Below, piece by piece: positions 46,607 to 55,067 of a DNA stretch of 64,000 bases. Location of the stretch: contig CAVOJU010000013.1 in assembly GCA_963696315.1 (NCBI GenBank), positions 1 to 64,000 on the forward strand. The letters are read 5' to 3'. The position numbers were made by a program, and so were the translations under genes. The stretch's first letter is position 1, and every line of letters begins with the position of its first letter. This DNA is from CAWKEY01 sp963696315. Its GTDB lineage: Bacteria; Pseudomonadota; Gammaproteobacteria; Methylococcales; Methylomonadaceae. Below the pieces are notes generated by a model that was not told the origin of the DNA, made no database searches, and was given only the letters and a program-made list of their open reading frames with translations.

Positions 46607-47282
46607 TGTGTGGCTGCCTTTGCACAGGCAAAATTTACCTACCTATCACTACTAATAAACCCATAAACCTTATCAATACTATGTGAAAATTTTCGGATTA
46701 TCATTTTTCCGGCAGGTTGATGGCATAACAATCTGCGCTCTTACTTGCCTTCCATTTGGGTGAGGGGGAGCTTGATTGATCATTAGGCTCCCTTTTTTCA
46801 AACCATTCAGCCTCTACCGTGTACCGATAAAAATTCCTTCTGGGAACGCCAAGTCTAAGCTCTGCGCATTCGCCATGCTCTTGTCGAGTAGGGGCCCGGC
46901 GCTGCAGTCTTAACCAGCTAAATAGCCCCCTTTTTTTCATTTAGGGCTTGACTTGGCAATCACCTCAACCCAGTCAAACACATAGCCGCTTTTCCACAAT
47001 TCCTGTGGATAACTCTGTGCACAAACACTCGATAACCGTGCCCAGCCCTGATCTTATCTGCCCTGCCGTTAAATTGTAGTATTTTTGTACAAAAACATTT
47101 TATATATTTAAATCAATCAGTTAATATTAAACCAAGGCAGAAAACCGCCCCTGCTAAGCAAGCCCACACCTGCTTTCGGCCATAAAAAACGATCTGTGCA
47201 TAAACAAGAACTGATAAGCTTATGCAAGTGCTTGATTTTACCCATTGCCGATTTTCCCTTTAACAACTGCGAGCTACCCGCC
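46607..47282. other. Intergenic region with paired DnaA-box-like sites and an AT-rich stretch
   Basis: No convincing gene. A 79-residue minus-strand ORF (46701-46940) has no recognisable similarity. At 46988-47015 TTTTCCACA and TGTGGATAA (a perfect DnaA box on the minus strand) face each other with 6 bp between, followed by TGTGCACAAA. From 47080 to 47140 the sequence is very AT-rich (TTTTGTACAAAAACATTTTA, ATATTTAAATCAATC). Confidence 0.45.
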
Positions 47283-47783
47283 ATGCCCATTTTTATTAGC
47301 CTTAGCCTCGCCATCTGCTTCCTGGCCCAAACGGCAAGCCCGCTGCAAAACCTGTTGATAGCGCCTGAATTTATTTACATCGGCGCGGCTTTGGCCGTCA
47401 TCAGTATGGTCAGCAGCATTTTTAAACAATTGTCGACGCGCATGTGCTTCGACATTTTTGCCAGCAGCAGCTTGCTGATCTGGTTTGCCTACTGGAAAAC
47501 CTTGTTTTTTAAGGACGACTCGCCGGTATTTTATGCCTACCCGCTTTATTTCGCTTTTATGACGGCTTTTGTATCCTTATTTTTTATCAGCCGGCGCCAT
47601 ACCATCGATGCGGCAAGTTTTCGCCAAATGCAGGCGCTTGCCGCCAAAAGCAAACTGCAGCCCTGGATCATAATGACGGCCACCCTGATCAGCCTGGCGT
47701 TACCGGAGCATTACATGCTATATCCAGTCATTATGACACTGTTAATCTTTCGATTTGCCTTGGCCAGATGCCTGGAGCATTAA
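47283..47783 (+). CDS. Multi-pass membrane protein of unknown function
   Basis: 166 residues from the ATG at 47283 (MPIFISLSLAICFLAQTAS); a GTG at 47196 would extend it by 29 residues. Four or five membrane helices are apparent (ISLSLAICFLAQ, FIYIGAALAVISMVSS, ICFDIFASSSLLIWFAYW, YPLYFAFMTAFVSLFFIS and IIMTATLISLALPEHYML). No catalytic motif is seen, and I do not recognise the family. It is isolated between two non-coding stretches. Confidence 0.65.
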   Translation: MPIFISLSLAICFLAQTASPLQNLLIAPEFIYIGAALAVISMVSSIFKQLSTRMCFDIFASSSLLIWFAYWKTLFFKDDSPVFYAYPLYFAFMTAFVSLFFISRRHTIDAASFRQMQALAAKSKLQPWIIMTATLISLALPEHYMLYPVIMTLLIFRFALARCLEH

Positions 47784-48041
47784 ATCCAAGCATCATTGTC
47801 GAATTTCAAAACCATTAAGTGCCTCAGAGAAATACCTGAAAAGCATTTTCAATAATTCAATCGCTATTGCAAGGTATTTATCGGATTATTTGGAGATTAC
47901 CGTCGGCAAACTGCCGTGCCTGCATTTGTTCATGAATTGCCCTGGAACCGATCAACACTCTTACAACACGTTTCACCTACTCTTTTGAAAACTCAGGGTC
48001 TACAGCCCGCTTAACGAAACCTAGCCAAGGAGATACCTTAA
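47784..48041. other. Non-coding gap before cysC
   Basis: No gene or structure recognised apart from the strong Shine-Dalgarno AAGGAG at 48028-48033 used by cysC. Confidence 0.5.
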
Positions 48042-48668
48042 TTGAAGCAAGAAAGCACTAATGTGGCCTGGCATCATGCCACAGTAACACGCAGCCGCCG
48101 CGAGCAGTTAAACAAACACAAGTCGGTTATTCTCTGGTTTACCGGCTTGTCCGGCGCCGGCAAATCAACCCTGGCCCATGCCGTTGAAGAAGCATTGCAT
48201 CAAGCAGGTTGCCATACTTTTGTCATGGATGGCGATAATGTCAGGCATGGCTTGTGCGGCGACCTGGGATTCACTGATGCCGACAGGCATGAAAACATCC
48301 GGCGCGTGGCAGAGGTGGCAAAATTGATGCTGGAAGCAGGGGTTATAACCCTGACCGCGTTTATTTCGCCGTTTAGCGAGGAAAGGAATCTGGCAAGACA
48401 TCTGGTCCCGCCGGGTGACTTCATAGAGATTTATTGCCGCTGTGATTTGGCGATTTGCGAACAGCGCGACGTCAAGGGCCTTTATAAAAAAGCCCGCCTA
48501 GGCGAAATTCAGCACTTCACAGGGATTTCTTCAACGTATGAAGCTCCGGAAAATCCGGAACTGCAGGTGGATACCGGCACTAATACGTTGCAGGACTGTG
48601 TCGAACAGGTTCTCGATCTGCTCAGAGCGCGCGGCATCATTGCTGATGTTGGCGCAAACAAGCGGTAG
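48042..48668 (+). CDS. cysC: Adenylylsulfate kinase CysC
   Basis: CysC phosphorylates adenylylsulfate (APS) to PAPS. The start is TTG at 48042, supported by AAGGAG about 8 bp upstream and by MKQESTNVAWHHATVTRSRR, the usual N-terminus. P-loop GLSGAGKST is at residues ~34-42; the DGDNVRHGL block follows, as does ITLTAFISPFSEERNLAR with the phosphate-acceptor-loop serine. The EIYCRCDLAICEQRDVKGLYKKAR segment is typical. No cysDN/sat gene is adjacent; a DHH phosphoesterase starts 2 bp after the stop. Confidence 0.95.
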   Translation: MKQESTNVAWHHATVTRSRREQLNKHKSVILWFTGLSGAGKSTLAHAVEEALHQAGCHTFVMDGDNVRHGLCGDLGFTDADRHENIRRVAEVAKLMLEAGVITLTAFISPFSEERNLARHLVPPGDFIEIYCRCDLAICEQRDVKGLYKKARLGEIQHFTGISSTYEAPENPELQVDTGTNTLQDCVEQVLDLLRARGIIADVGANKR

Positions 48669-48670
48669 TT

Positions 48671-49627
48671 ATGCACATTGATGTCTTTAACGGCGATGCC
48701 GACGGGCTCTGCGCGCTAATTCAGCTCCGGCTGGCCACTCCGGTGGCCGCGCAGCTTGTGACTGGGGTAAAGCGCGATATAGAGCTGTTAAAGCGGGTCA
48801 CGGCTACGGCAGGTGATGAGCTTACTGTCCTGGATATTTCGCTGCAAAAAAACCGGCCCTATCTGATGCCGCTGCTTGAACAGGGCGCTCATGTGTTTTA
48901 TGTCGACCATCATCAAGCTGGCGATATACCTGAACACCCCGGCTTCACTAGCCTGATCGATACCCGCGCCAATACCTGCACCAGCTTGCTGGTTGATCAT
49001 TATTTGCACCAGCGTTTTTCGGCATGGGCGGTAACGGCTGCTTTTGGCGATAATCTTGGAGCTAGCGCACGGCAGCATGCGCAAGCCTTGCAGCTAAGCA
49101 GCCAGCAACTGCAACAACTCGAAAACCTGGGTGTTTGTCTTAATTACAACAGCTACGGTATTGATGTGGCGGATTTGTACTTTGCGCCGGATCAGCTTTA
49201 TCATCGCCTGGCGCCTTACTCGTCGCCTTTGGACTTTATTGCCGATAATGCCCTTGTTTACCATCAGTTGCTGGCCGGCTATCAGGATGACCTGCATAAA
49301 GCGGATCAAATTGCCGCTGATTTCGTCAATCAAAAGGTGGCGGTCTACCTATTGCCCAACGAACCCTGGAGCAGACGAGTAAGTGGCGTATGGGGCAATA
49401 CTTTGGCCAATCGCAATCCCGACAAGGCACATGCCGTTATCAGTGAAAACAGCTCCGGTGGTTATCAAGTCAGCGTCAGAGCCCCGTTAAACAACAAAAC
49501 CGGCGCCGACGAACTGTGCGGACTGTTTGTCAGCGGCGGTGGCCGCAAAGCGGCTGCCGGCATCAATCATTTGGAAAAATCCCAACTTGCGGTTTTTATC
49601 AGGGCGTTTACGGAAAAATGGCGCTAA
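48671..49627 (+). CDS. DHH/DHHA1 family phosphoesterase (NrnA-like; probable pAp phosphatase)
   Basis: 318-residue manganese phosphoesterase. Motifs: D9/D11 in NGDADGLCAL, D55 in VLDISL, the DHH triad at D79-H81 (YVDHHQAGD), a later Asp in GDNLGA, and the DHHA1 substrate motif GGGRKAAAGI near the end. Members of this family hydrolyse nanoRNA and 3'-phosphoadenosine 5'-phosphate (pAp). It starts 2 bp after cysC, which makes PAPS, so pAp clearance is a likely job here; this is an inference from context. Confidence 0.85.
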   Translation: MHIDVFNGDADGLCALIQLRLATPVAAQLVTGVKRDIELLKRVTATAGDELTVLDISLQKNRPYLMPLLEQGAHVFYVDHHQAGDIPEHPGFTSLIDTRANTCTSLLVDHYLHQRFSAWAVTAAFGDNLGASARQHAQALQLSSQQLQQLENLGVCLNYNSYGIDVADLYFAPDQLYHRLAPYSSPLDFIADNALVYHQLLAGYQDDLHKADQIAADFVNQKVAVYLLPNEPWSRRVSGVWGNTLANRNPDKAHAVISENSSGGYQVSVRAPLNNKTGADELCGLFVSGGGRKAAAGINHLEKSQLAVFIRAFTEKWR

Positions 49628-49713
49628 GCCGGATCTGTGACATGACATTTCCTCAATAAACCGCATGTTCACTCGCTGAGTCAGCAGCGGTTATCCTAGA
49701 TAACTCATTTCAT

Positions 49714-49844
49714 CCACGAAAATCACAAGAAGCACGGGCATTTTCAAAGAAGCGTCGAGCTGTAGACCGTCAGCCAAACGGTGAATAGCTAAACAACACA
49801 ACATTCTGATTGCTTACGTGCTTTTCGTGGACTAACTGCGGTTT
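49714..49844. repeat. MITE-like element, family I, copy 1
   Basis: Starts CCACGAAAATCACAAGAAGC and ends CGTGCTTTTCGTGGACTAAC (inverted-repeat ends CCACGAAAA and TTTTCGTGG). The interior contains TTTTCAAAGA and AGCTGTAGACCGTCAGCCAA, which lines up with the copy at 52652. No coding potential. Confidence 0.75.
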
Positions 49845-49912
49845 TATAGGATTATTTACGTTCTCAACGCGGCAGATCCGAAAGCCGGATATAACCGTCT
49901 ATAGACAGCTCG

Positions 49913-50539
49913 TTACTCAATATCCCGGCATCCATAATGATATTGGTAGTCTTCCATTGCCCGTCTGATGACTTCGTGCGCTTCCTCACGACCGTAGACG
50001 TTGGTTATTTCGCAGGAATTCTTTTCCCCAGGCAGATCTTTGTAGGTCAGAAAATAATGTTTCAGGCGATTAATATAAGATGACGGGCAGTCGGAGACGT
50101 CATTCCATTGCCGGTAAAACTCATCGCCTTTCATCACGGCAATAATCTTGTCGTCCGCCTCACCCTTGTCAAGCAAACGAAAACCGCCCACAGGAATCGC
50201 CGGAACAATAATATTGCCGTGGGTCACGGTGCGCTCGCTCAGCACACAAATATCCAGAGGGTCACCATCCCCCTTGGTAACCGTCTTGCCCGATTTCACT
50301 CTGGCAAAGTCAGCCACTCTTTCAGCACAGTAGGTCTGCGGAATAAAGCCGTACAGTGTAGGCACGGTGTTGGAGAATTTCTGCGGCCGATCAATTTTAA
50401 GAAACCCCGAGTCTTTGTCGATTTCATATTTGACCGTATCGGAGGGGACGATCTCGATAAATGCAGTAACGATGCTTGGTGCATTCTCGCCTACATGGAT
50501 ACCATGCCAAGGATGCGCTGTGGATTGTGTATTCATCAT
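49913..50539 (-). CDS. ppa: Inorganic pyrophosphatase, family I
   Basis: Hydrolyses pyrophosphate to phosphate and drives biosynthesis. The metal-binding signature is KGDGDPLDICVLS (D-x-D-P-x-D). Conserved YEIDKDSGFLKIDRPQ and FYRQWNDVSDCP are also present. At 208 residues it is longer than E. coli Ppa (~176) but keeps all visible active-site blocks. The gene faces cysC-DHH convergently, with a MITE in between; pyrophosphate from sulfate activation would be one substrate. Confidence 0.92.
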   Translation of the reverse strand: MMNTQSTAHPWHGIHVGENAPSIVTAFIEIVPSDTVKYEIDKDSGFLKIDRPQKFSNTVPTLYGFIPQTYCAERVADFARVKSGKTVTKGDGDPLDICVLSERTVTHGNIIVPAIPVGGFRLLDKGEADDKIIAVMKGDEFYRQWNDVSDCPSSYINRLKHYFLTYKDLPGEKNSCEITNVYGREEAHEVIRRAMEDYQYHYGCRDIE

Positions 50540-51069
50540 GAAATTGTATTTAGCTAAAAATGTATAAAGAAAAAATTGATAAGGCCGCTTTATCCATATC
50601 GGTTAAGTGACGTCATTCCTGACGGAATAGGATATCTGCTGCCAGGACGAGTGGTTTCATTCGCATCCCTGCTCCCGGGTTTGCTATGTGTTCACGCATC
50701 CCGGAAAACCCAGCCTGAATAGTATAGACCGTATAATGTGATGCTCATCCCTATCCGAATCCATTGCTTGCTGCTGTTAATCGCCCCGAACAGCGTGGGA
50801 TGGCTCCTTGAATCCAGTAGGTCAATGATCTGGCATGCAATAGTAAACGCATAGACCCGGGTTTGGCAAAACAAGCCTGCAACAGCACGCTCTTGTTAGC
50901 AAGAAATTCAGTCGGCACGGCACGCCTTAGGCGCGCATGCTATTCTGAGCCAATCACTCGCTGTGGTTTTTGTAAAAAATAGCTGTGGCCATCGCACGGC
51001 AATGAGCGTTATTATTTGCCCCTATCCGCTCAGAGCAAGACAGCCTGTTTCGGGCATTAAGGAGCCTAC
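50540..51069. other. 530-bp gap between ppa and rpiA
   Basis: Nothing convincingly coding and no repeat recognised. A weak ORF at 50692-50874 (minus strand) lacks similarity. Promoters for the divergent ppa and rpiA genes are expected here, but no clear -35/-10 pair stands out. A Shine-Dalgarno AAGGAG precedes rpiA at 51059-51064. Confidence 0.5.
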
Positions 51070-51756
51070 ATGAACGATAAAGAACTCGTCGCCCACTACG
51101 CGGCAAAACAAGTTAAAGACGGCATGCGCATCGGACTTGGCACGGGCTCAACCGCCAATTATTTTATCCAGGAACTCGCTCGGCGCATTACGGAAGAAGG
51201 TTTGCAAGTGACAACGGTCGCCAGTTCGGTAGTCAGCACCATCAAGGCCCAAGAACTCGGGCTACCGGTAGTGGCGCTGGAACACATCAACCGGCTCGAT
51301 CTGTATGTAGACGGTGCCGATGAGGTAGCGCCGGATCTTACCCTGTTAAAAGGCCGGGGCTTTGATCTGGTGCGCGAGAAACTTCTGGCGCGCGCTAGCG
51401 ACAAATTTCTGGTGCTCGTCGATCAGAGCAAACTGGTTGAGCGTATCGGCGAGCGCTTTCCCATTCCTGTCGAGGTCATGCCGTTTGCCTGGCAACTGGT
51501 CAAGCGCAGACTTGAAACCCTGGGCGGCCGCGGCGAACTGCGCCAGACTGCCAACAAAGACGGTTTGGTGGTGACATCCCATGGCAGCCTGGTGCTTGAC
51601 ATGGTGTTTTCTGAAACAATCGATAGCCAGGCACTCGACGCTCTGCTGAATGCCACGCCGGGCGTCATAGAACATGGAATATTTCACCAACTGGCAAGCG
51701 TCGTCCTGCTGGCAATAGACGGACAGGTGCAGGAGCGTTATCCAACAGAGCCTTGA
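51070..51756 (+). CDS. rpiA: Ribose-5-phosphate isomerase A
   Basis: Interconverts ribose 5-phosphate and ribulose 5-phosphate in the pentose phosphate (or ribulose monophosphate) pathway. The substrate loops GLGTGSTANYFIQEL and LYVDGADEVAPDLTLLKGRG are present, along with catalytic-region REKLLARASDKFLVLVDQSK. 228 residues, standard. AAGGAG is 5 bp upstream of the start. Confidence 0.95.
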   Translation: MNDKELVAHYAAKQVKDGMRIGLGTGSTANYFIQELARRITEEGLQVTTVASSVVSTIKAQELGLPVVALEHINRLDLYVDGADEVAPDLTLLKGRGFDLVREKLLARASDKFLVLVDQSKLVERIGERFPIPVEVMPFAWQLVKRRLETLGGRGELRQTANKDGLVVTSHGSLVLDMVFSETIDSQALDALLNATPGVIEHGIFHQLASVVLLAIDGQVQERYPTEP

Positions 51757-51825
51757 GCGAACCGGGAAGGCGGTTAGTAAAACAACGTTATAGCGTGTGT
51801 TTCAATTCATCAATGAGGTAAGCGT

Positions 51826-52296
51826 ATGTTAAATAAAAAAGAGGCAGCACCGTTTTTTAGATCACTGAATCAGGATAACAAGCTGGTGTCCTTGTCCGAT
51901 TATGCCGGTAAAAAGAACGTCGTTTTATATTTTTATCCAAAAGACGATACCCCTGGCTGCACCATAGAAGCCAATCAATTTACCGCGCTGGCACAGGATT
52001 TTGCTGATCTGGATACCGTCGTTATTGGTGTCAGCAAAGATTCCTGCGAAAGTCACCGGGCATTTATCGGCAAATTCGGCTTAAATCTGGAATTACTTGC
52101 CGATACCTCTGGCGAAGTCTGTGATAGTTACGGGGTATGGCAGGAAGTTGAAAAGGACGGCGTCAAAAAAATGAAAGTCGTGCGTTCGACCTTTATCATC
52201 AATAAGGATGGCCTGCTTGAAGAGGCCTTATATGGCGTAGACCCTGAAGGTCATGCGCAGGCCATGCTGGATGCCGTCAAGAGTTTGGCAAGCTGA
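51826..52296 (+). CDS. bcp: Thioredoxin-dependent peroxiredoxin Bcp
   Basis: Reduces hydrogen peroxide and alkyl hydroperoxides. The peroxidatic cysteine is in YFYPKDDTPGCTIEANQF (about residue 46). The segment VIGVSKDSCESHRAFIGKFG follows with a second Cys about 34 residues on, which is not the classical atypical 2-Cys position. The C-terminal VRSTFIINKDGLLEE is conserved. 156 residues. A Shine-Dalgarno-like GAGGTAAG precedes the ATG. Confidence 0.93.
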   Translation: MLNKKEAAPFFRSLNQDNKLVSLSDYAGKKNVVLYFYPKDDTPGCTIEANQFTALAQDFADLDTVVIGVSKDSCESHRAFIGKFGLNLELLADTSGEVCDSYGVWQEVEKDGVKKMKVVRSTFIINKDGLLEEALYGVDPEGHAQAMLDAVKSLAS

Positions 52297-52353
52297 GGAC
52301 ACAAACTCCAGGCCAATCCGGTGCTGAACAGGTGGCCTTCGACGCAAATTTAT

Positions 52354-52530
52354 TTAGGGTGGCAGGCCGAGTTCTGATTTGAGTCTGCGGAACACGGCTT
52401 CCAGGCCGATGGACACGCCATCGGTGCGCCACAAGCGCCCGCTGGCCCAGTCGGCTTGGTTGCTGCGCAGGCGATAGATACCAGGCGTGGCGAGCCGGAT
52501 ACCGGCCCGGCCTGTGCCCGAGCCGACCGA
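52354..52530 (-). pseudogene. DDE transposase C-terminal remnant (IS1634/IS4-like)
   Basis: The minus strand reads IYRLRSNQADWASGRLWRTD and then LEAVFRRLKSELGLPP, the shape of the last catalytic Glu region (EAVFRxLKSELGLRP) of IS1634/IS4-type transposases. The rest of the gene is absent; a divergent, short and isolated fragment. Confidence 0.55.
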
Positions 52531-52651
52531 TGCGCTCTTGGAATATGCCAAGCCGCTTGCCGGTGCGCGCTTTGCCAGGTCCGTCCGCGATTTTCTTGAG
52601 TTCTGCCTCAAAACCTTCACACAGTCGTTGATCATAGATAAATCAGTTCAC

Positions 52652-52790
52652 CCACGAAAATCACAAAAAGCACGAGAATTTTCAAAGAGATACCAAGTTG
52701 TAGCCCGCCACCCAAAGGGTAATGGGCTGCGCAATACAATATTAATTCTGTCTGTCTTTCGTGCTTTTCGTGGACTAACTGCGGTTTTTA
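52652..52790. repeat. MITE-like element, family I, copy 2
   Basis: Starts CCACGAAAATCACAAAAAGC and ends CGTGCTTTTCGTGGACTAAC, the same ends and interior order as the copy at 49714. The two differ by small substitutions and a few-base length change. Confidence 0.75.
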
Positions 52791-52809
52791 GATTTATACT
52801 CAGAAATTA

Positions 52810-52908
52810 TCAAGTAACCACGAAGTTAATTACGATCACCGTCACGTTATCCTTGCCTCTTGAGATACCATGGCAGCGGACTTCGTTGGCTTTTTTGATG
52901 TTAACCTT
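52810..52908 (-). pseudogene. C-terminal fragment of a PP2C-type protein phosphatase
   Basis: The minus strand reads NEVRCHGISRGKDNVTVIVI and ends NFVVT-stop. The GKDNVTVIVI string is the characteristic last strand of bacterial PP2C (Stp-like) phosphatases. The rest of the gene is not recognisable upstream, so this is a leftover end. Confidence 0.5.
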
Positions 52909-53594
52909 ATAGCTTTATAGGCCTGATCGCTCGGAGATCGAATACCGGGCGTGGCAACTTTACCATACACGGCGCGCCAACGGAGTCCACCCAACTTCAA
53001 TTCACCGCCACCCATGACTCGTTGATCTGAGGCGGGGCCTCGTTAGTTTTTTTAAATGGCTCCTTTTGGACTGTTGTGCCAGTTTATTCGCTGGTATCGA
53101 ATTTTCCCTTGATCCATTGCCATTCGGAAATCCGGGTTGAACAGGAAATTTCAAATTAACGAAAATATTTGATCTTGAATGTCTGGTATTGAAAAATCCG
53201 GTGGAAATAAAATCGAAAGACTTAACTCAGAGAATAACTACTCCTATCTGAGTGAAAAAACGTATACTTTCGCAAGACGTAACCATTGATTTAGAATACT
53301 GTTTCGTTAATTCGAAAGTTGTACGTTTTCAAAGTAAGCCATAGGAGTAAGTCATAGCTGTATCATGGAATATAACATCACCTCAAACCAGACGTTTAAC
53401 ATGCTGCGAACCATGGCGATGTAGATCCGAGTTTCATCTGTACCGCTTAAGCGATCTCAGCTTTTGCGAGACGCCGAGAATGATTCAAACAGCCAGAAAG
53501 TGTAGTCCAAACCGGAACGCCGATGGTAATAAGGTGAAGCCAGCGTGTCACCAGATGATCTGGACAGACCCCGCCCTTTCTGAGCAATCCGCAT

Positions 53595-54380
53595 TTAATG
53601 CATATCCAGCTTGCGGCCATTCAGTTGCTGTTCCGAGCGGGCATTGTCATGAAAAAATTTGCTGGTAAATGCCTTTATCTGTTCTTCCGATACTTCTAAA
53701 AATTCTTGCAATAAGAACCACTGTACGCCTTCACTACAGGGCGGCGTAGTCAGAGAACCGGCATAGGTATAAAAATGCTGGGTATGTTCGGGCAATAATT
53801 TATCAGGACGAATTGATAGAGCCGGAGTGATTGTTTGCCCCACTTGGCTGGGCGCTTGCTCCAGAATTCTCTGGAATGCCGGATTAAAGGCGCCAGCTCT
53901 GACCAATACACCAACTACCGCCATCCGTCCATCGGCAGTGCCATTCACAAAATGAATTTCCATGGGATAAACAAGCCCGTTTACCAGATGTTCGCTGGGG
54001 GCATGGAAATGAAATTGGACTAGATCATATTCATTGTTGCCGAAATACAATGAACCTTTGGCTATGTTTGCGCGGATGGTATGGCCATTATTGGTTAAAC
54101 TTAGGGGGACTTCGGCATAGTTAGCTTGAAGTTCATCGATTTTTTCAACCTTGATGACATTATTGGGTTCGATGTTTACCGGTGACTGTTTTTGACCGAT
54201 TCCGCATTCCGCGTAGGGAAAGGGTGGTTTGTAGAGTGGGTCTTTTAGTTCTGCCCAGCTTTCTTGCTCTTCATAAGTCCAATGTGGGTCAGCATGTCCA
54301 TCCGCAGCGAACACAGTATCCGGAATCAAAAGCTGACCAAATAAAATCAGACAGAGAGTAGGCGTAATCTTGTTATTCAT
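53595..54380 (-). CDS. Periplasmic alpha-type carbonic anhydrase
   Basis: Interconverts CO2 and bicarbonate outside the inner membrane. The start ATG at 54378-54380 gives a signal peptide ending VFA-ADGHADPHW (about residue 25). The zinc ligands are H and H in LVQFHFHAPSEH and the third His in MEIHFVNG; SLTTPPCSEGVQWFLL holds the Thr network. 261 residues. The next gene on the same strand codes for a haem lipoprotein, ending 22 bp upstream. Confidence 0.93.
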   Translation of the reverse strand: MNNKITPTLCLILFGQLLIPDTVFAADGHADPHWTYEEQESWAELKDPLYKPPFPYAECGIGQKQSPVNIEPNNVIKVEKIDELQANYAEVPLSLTNNGHTIRANIAKGSLYFGNNEYDLVQFHFHAPSEHLVNGLVYPMEIHFVNGTADGRMAVVGVLVRAGAFNPAFQRILEQAPSQVGQTITPALSIRPDKLLPEHTQHFYTYAGSLTTPPCSEGVQWFLLQEFLEVSEEQIKAFTSKFFHDNARSEQQLNGRKLDMH

Positions 54381-54401
54381 GTCACTGATAGCCATCCGCT
54401 A

Positions 54402-54965
54402 CTAACAGGTGTATCTAGGGTCTTTACACTTTTCTAACAAACTGCGGCTTTTTCTAAATAACACATGACACGATATACAGGTATTGGTGATTGTTTCCAA
54501 TGTTGCTGGAATGCCTTGCAGATGATTCTGCTTGGCTAATTCTTCCATTTGAACCGCACTTGTTCGCAGTTTTTCCGCCAATGCGACAAACGCAGTTTGT
54601 TCATCTGGTTTTAGCGTTAGCGTGGGCAATGTTTCTATTATTGATTTTTCACTCCTGGCGAGTTCGTTCGCGATTCTGGCGATTTCCTTAGTTTTTATTT
54701 GACGTTCCTTGCTCAAGTTAATTTCACTACTGAGCTGATCGTACACAAGCGCATTAATCTGATGCATAACATCCTGCAGGCGGCTGTTTTGGACGGCATG
54801 CATTGCGGGCTCACCTGTTTCGGGTGGTTCAACGGAAGCAGATTTCTGCTTTGATGGCGAAGCCTTATCAGAGAATACCTGCACGCCTGCTGTTTCAAGT
54901 TTGGATTCAGCCGAGCACGAAATCATACTGAATAATGCAATTAAAATTACAACGCTGCGGGACAT
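54402..54965 (-). CDS. Haem-binding lipoprotein (cytochrome c'-like)
   Basis: 187 residues: lipoprotein signal (LIALFSMISC-S; lipid Cys near 17), a low-complexity spacer, a helical region and one C-terminal haem motif TCISCH followed by VLFRKSRSLLEKC. That layout, four helices with CxxCH near the end, resembles cytochrome c' or small class-II cytochromes. Two extra cysteines at the C-terminus (EKCKDPRYTC) are unusual. Its function is unknown; the operon partner is a carbonic anhydrase. Confidence 0.75.
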   Translation of the reverse strand: MSRSVVILIALFSMISCSAESKLETAGVQVFSDKASPSKQKSASVEPPETGEPAMHAVQNSRLQDVMHQINALVYDQLSSEINLSKERQIKTKEIARIANELARSEKSIIETLPTLTLKPDEQTAFVALAEKLRTSAVQMEELAKQNHLQGIPATLETITNTCISCHVLFRKSRSLLEKCKDPRYTC

Positions 54966-55067
54966 GTCGGCTCCTTGTTCAATACGTTTTTATTATCCTA
55001 CAAGAAACTATTCAGTCTAATAATGGTTCACTGTTACAGCAGCGTCCGGAAACGCTGAACCTCGGCA

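Larger units (their letters stand above)
52297..53594. other. 1.3-kb gene-poor stretch with decayed fragments
   Basis: No intact gene. The stretch contains a transposase remnant (52354-52530), a MITE copy (52652-52790) and a C-terminal fragment of a PP2C-type phosphatase (52810-52908). From 52910 to 53594 I see nothing recognisable. Confidence 0.6.

Noticed and set aside
46701..46940. A 79-residue minus-strand ORF
   Set aside because: No similarity, poor start signal and unusual composition; left as possible non-coding DNA.
50540..51069. A structured RNA in the ppa-rpiA gap
   Set aside because: I see no conserved motif of known small RNAs or riboswitches there.
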